DNA of 23,436 bases, taken from the IMG/VR virus record IMGVR_UViG_3300031566_007875, positions 1 through 23,436 of that record; one strand, written 5' to 3'. The notes below the pieces were generated by a model. The model saw only the letters and a program-made list of their open reading frames with translations, made no database searches and was not told the origin of the DNA. Source of the stretch: a virus. Shown here one piece after another: positions 21,430-23,436 of the stretch. Position numbers and translations under genes: made by a program. How positions within the stretch are numbered: the first letter of the stretch is position 1; every line of letters starts with the position of its first letter.

Positions 21430-22765
21430 TAAAAATATTAATACGTCTGAATATTGGGAAAAATATAAAGGTCTAAAGTATCAATCAGATGTTAGAAAAA
21501 CTGGAGAATTACGATATCTAGAAGTTTTAAAATATATCAATAAAGATTCAAGAATTCTTGATATAGGTTGTAATTTTGGAGACTTTTTGAAATATATGAC
21601 AGAAAATAAAGTCAAATTTGCCGATTATAGCGGTCTCGATTTTTCGATACCAGCAATTGAACGTGCAAAAAAAGAATTTTCTGAACGAGAGTGGATTCTT
21701 GGAGACTGTCAGACGATAGAAATTGAAAAAGACAAATACAATGTTATACTTACTATGCAAATGTTAGAACACATAGACAATCCAGAAGAGATTTTAAAGA
21801 AAGTTTTTAATATTTTGAAAGAAAATGGTAAGATAATTATAACAGTACCGAATGAAACAAGAATACGACACGAATCACATTTTTGGTCTTTTGATAAAGA
21901 AGATTTAAAAAAGATGCTTTACTCTGCTGGTTTTAGAAATATCGAAACTAGAGAGGTCAACGAAAAAAAGAATCTTTTAGCAGTAGCAACAAAATTACGA
22001 AAAATAACTGTAGTTACGCCCGTTTTATGTCCAAGCGAGAATGTATTTAAGACGATCAAAGTTTGTTTCGAATCGATACGAAAAGCGGTTGATAAAGTGA
22101 ATGGTGAGTGGATTATTATCGATGACAATTCAGAGATTGGGAAAGAGTTTTTCTCAGAAATTGGAAACGTTTATATAAGAAATAACAAAACAATAGGAGT
22201 GTCGTCTTCTTTAAATAAAGGAATGAAAATTAGTTCGGGTTCGTTTTTGGTAAAATTAGATTCTGATTATCTTGTTCCAGAAAATCTTTTTGAAGTTCTT
22301 CTTAAAGATTGGACAGACGATCTTGCTTTTATTTCTCCATCTTTTATGTTCGGTCGGCCGAATGATAAAAAACATTATGATGTCGCTAATATACCAATTC
22401 CAGAAGGGGGTGTTTTTGATAAACCTTCTGGTATGAACAGAAGTTCTATATATCAATGGGGTGGTGGCATCTTAATGTTTGACAGTAAAAAACTAAAAGA
22501 AATAGATTATTTTGATGAAGATTTCGATATAGGCAGTGCTCAAGATAACGACGTTATTTATAGAATATTAATGAAAGGACATAGTTGGCGTTGGTCAAAT
22601 AATGTCTTGACTAGACATTTTGCATCTATCTCTTCGACAGATCCGAATGCGCCAGACTCTCGTGGAGAACGAAGAAGAATTGGAAAAGAAATTTTTATTA
22701 AGAAAAATGGTTTTGCTCCAGGCGGTTTTATAAGTAAAGTTATGAGTCATTTTAAATATGAATAA
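21413..22765 (+). CDS. methyltransferase-glycosyltransferase fusion
   Basis: A 450-residue protein with two domains. Residues 1-195 are a class I methyltransferase: RILDIGCNFGDFLKY (47-61), GLDFS (74-78), and ILTMQMLEHIDNPEEIL (112-128) with a C-terminal FWSFDKEDLKKML helix. Residues 198-450 are a GT2-like GT-A domain: ITVVTPVLCPSE, GEWIIIDDNS (231-240), TIGVSSSLNKG (260-270) and VKLDSDYLVPE (280-290) with the DxD, then DIGSAQDNDVIYRIL with the acidic acceptor-site region. The joint near residue 190 is in frame, with no stop or shift. A fusion suggests transfer and methylation of the same sugar, for example as a chain-capping step. Confidence 0.8.
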   Translation: MKKLYDKNINTSEYWEKYKGLKYQSDVRKTGELRYLEVLKYINKDSRILDIGCNFGDFLKYMTENKVKFADYSGLDFSIPAIERAKKEFSEREWILGDCQTIEIEKDKYNVILTMQMLEHIDNPEEILKKVFNILKENGKIIITVPNETRIRHESHFWSFDKEDLKKMLYSAGFRNIETREVNEKKNLLAVATKLRKITVVTPVLCPSENVFKTIKVCFESIRKAVDKVNGEWIIIDDNSEIGKEFFSEIGNVYIRNNKTIGVSSSLNKGMKISSGSFLVKLDSDYLVPENLFEVLLKDWTDDLAFISPSFMFGRPNDKKHYDVANIPIPEGGVFDKPSGMNRSSIYQWGGGILMFDSKKLKEIDYFDEDFDIGSAQDNDVIYRILMKGHSWRWSNNVLTRHFASISSTDPNAPDSRGERRRIGKEIFIKKNGFAPGGFISKVMSHFKYE

Positions 22766-23436
22766 TAAAAATAAAAAAGAATGTTTTATACTAGGGACGC
22801 GACCGACAATTATTAAATTCGCACCTATTATAAAAAAGATGGATGCATTTGTCATACACACTGGTCAACATAAGGAATTAGCAGACGAGATGTATAAGAT
22901 TTTCGATATCGTACCAGATATAGATTTAGAACTAATGACAGAAAATCAATCTTTGCCAGAGCTTACTTCAAGATGTATAACTGCATTAGATAAAGTTTTT
23001 AAAGAAAATCAGTTTGATAGAATCTGGGTTCATGGTGATACTGCTTCATGTATGGCTGGTGCTTTAGTAGCATACATGAACAGAATTCCTCTCGTTCATA
23101 ATGAAGCTGGTTTGCGATCGTATGATAAGAATAATCCTTTTCCAGAAGAGATGTTTAGAACAATTATTGATAGTCTTTCTGATATCATGTTTGCTCCAAC
23201 TATTAGAGCCGTCGAAAATCTTAAAAAAGAAAATGTAAAGGGAAAAGTATATTTGGTTGGAAATACTATTGTCGACGCTTTGACAATGATTAAACCAAGA
23301 CTTCCAAAAGAAAGACCGATCAAAGAAAAGTATATTTTAGCAACTGTCCATAGACGAGAAAGCTTTGGTACAGATATACTTAATATTTTTGAAGCTCTAA
23401 AAGAAATCTCGAAAACTACTAGACTTATTTTACCAG
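22758..23436 (+). CDS. wecB: UDP-N-acetylglucosamine 2-epimerase (partial)
   Basis: An open frame of 226 codons from ATG 22758, cut by the right edge. ILGTRPTIIKFAPI (11-24), HTGQH (34-38), VHGDTASC (91-98), NEAGLRS (115-121), NPFPEEMFR (126-134), LVGNTIVDAL (166-175) and ATVHRRESFG (195-204) are the conserved blocks of the non-hydrolysing epimerase that converts UDP-GlcNAc to UDP-ManNAc. The family usually has about 370-390 residues, so roughly 60% is here. It is the only gene in the block whose substrate can be named with some confidence. It overlaps the preceding gene by 8 bases. HRRES replaces the common HR(R)EN. Confidence 0.88.
   Translation, partial: MNNKNKKECFILGTRPTIIKFAPIIKKMDAFVIHTGQHKELADEMYKIFDIVPDIDLELMTENQSLPELTSRCITALDKVFKENQFDRIWVHGDTASCMAGALVAYMNRIPLVHNEAGLRSYDKNNPFPEEMFRTIIDSLSDIMFAPTIRAVENLKKENVKGKVYLVGNTIVDALTMIKPRLPKERPIKEKYILATVHRRESFGTDILNIFEALKEISKTTRLILP

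Noticed and set aside
1-23436. Recoded genetic code (TGA or TAG read through)
   Set aside because: TAA, TAG and TGA all terminate well-recognised genes at expected lengths, for example TGA at 19460, 20678 and 21429.

Overview
The window looks like part of the genome of an uncultivated tailed bacteriophage (or a prophage). It is very AT-rich, densely coded, almost entirely on the plus strand, and carries a head-morphogenesis module of the Mu type: gp29-like portal, a small partner protein, gpI-like protease/scaffold, decoration protein and gpT-like major capsid protein. The genetic code is standard, since TGA ends at least three genes. Promoters of the form TTTAC(A/T)-17 bp-TATAAT point to a bacterial sigma70-type host polymerase. 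Shine-Dalgarno sequences are nearly absent and starts are preceded by A-rich tracts. That suggests a host with SD-independent initiation, but the host cannot be named from this sequence.

Layout. (1) 1-485: two small minus-strand genes, the first cut by the window edge, sharing an upstream element unlike the plus-strand promoters. (2) 486-1384: a non-coding, almost pure A/T divergent region with a T-rich strand, a tandemly duplicated promoter and palindromic repeats; it is a candidate control region or origin. (3) 1385-3102: a ParB-like DNA-binding protein and a glycosyltransferase resembling TET/JBP-associated enzymes. (4) 3173-4705: four small genes separated by long inverted repeats. These are a one-TM coiled-coil protein, an unknown helical protein, a three-TM holin-like protein, and a small zinc-ribbon protein ending in a glycyl-radical domain of the NrdD type. 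(5) 4721-4750: a terminator, then a strong promoter. (6) 4944-10821: the head genes. (7) 10822-10975: a G/C-rich structured RNA with a pseudoknot topology. (8) 10976-12014: a glycosyltransferase and a small beta-rich protein. (9) 12057-23436: a glycan-biosynthesis block with overlapping or tightly packed genes. It holds GT-A and CgeB-like glycosyltransferases, a radical SAM/SPASM enzyme, several methyltransferases, a Gfo/Idh/MocA dehydrogenase, a NodB-like deacetylase and, at the right edge, a non-hydrolysing UDP-GlcNAc 2-epimerase.

How it may work together. The head operon is read from the promoter at 4836, with a second promoter just in front of the protease/scaffold gene. The glycan block lies downstream in the same direction, with one sugar-transferase gene next to the capsid genes. 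It probably makes an unusual, methylated and possibly deacetylated glycan, either for the virion surface or to remodel the host surface. The sequence alone does not decide between these. No terminase, tail or lysin gene is visible here.
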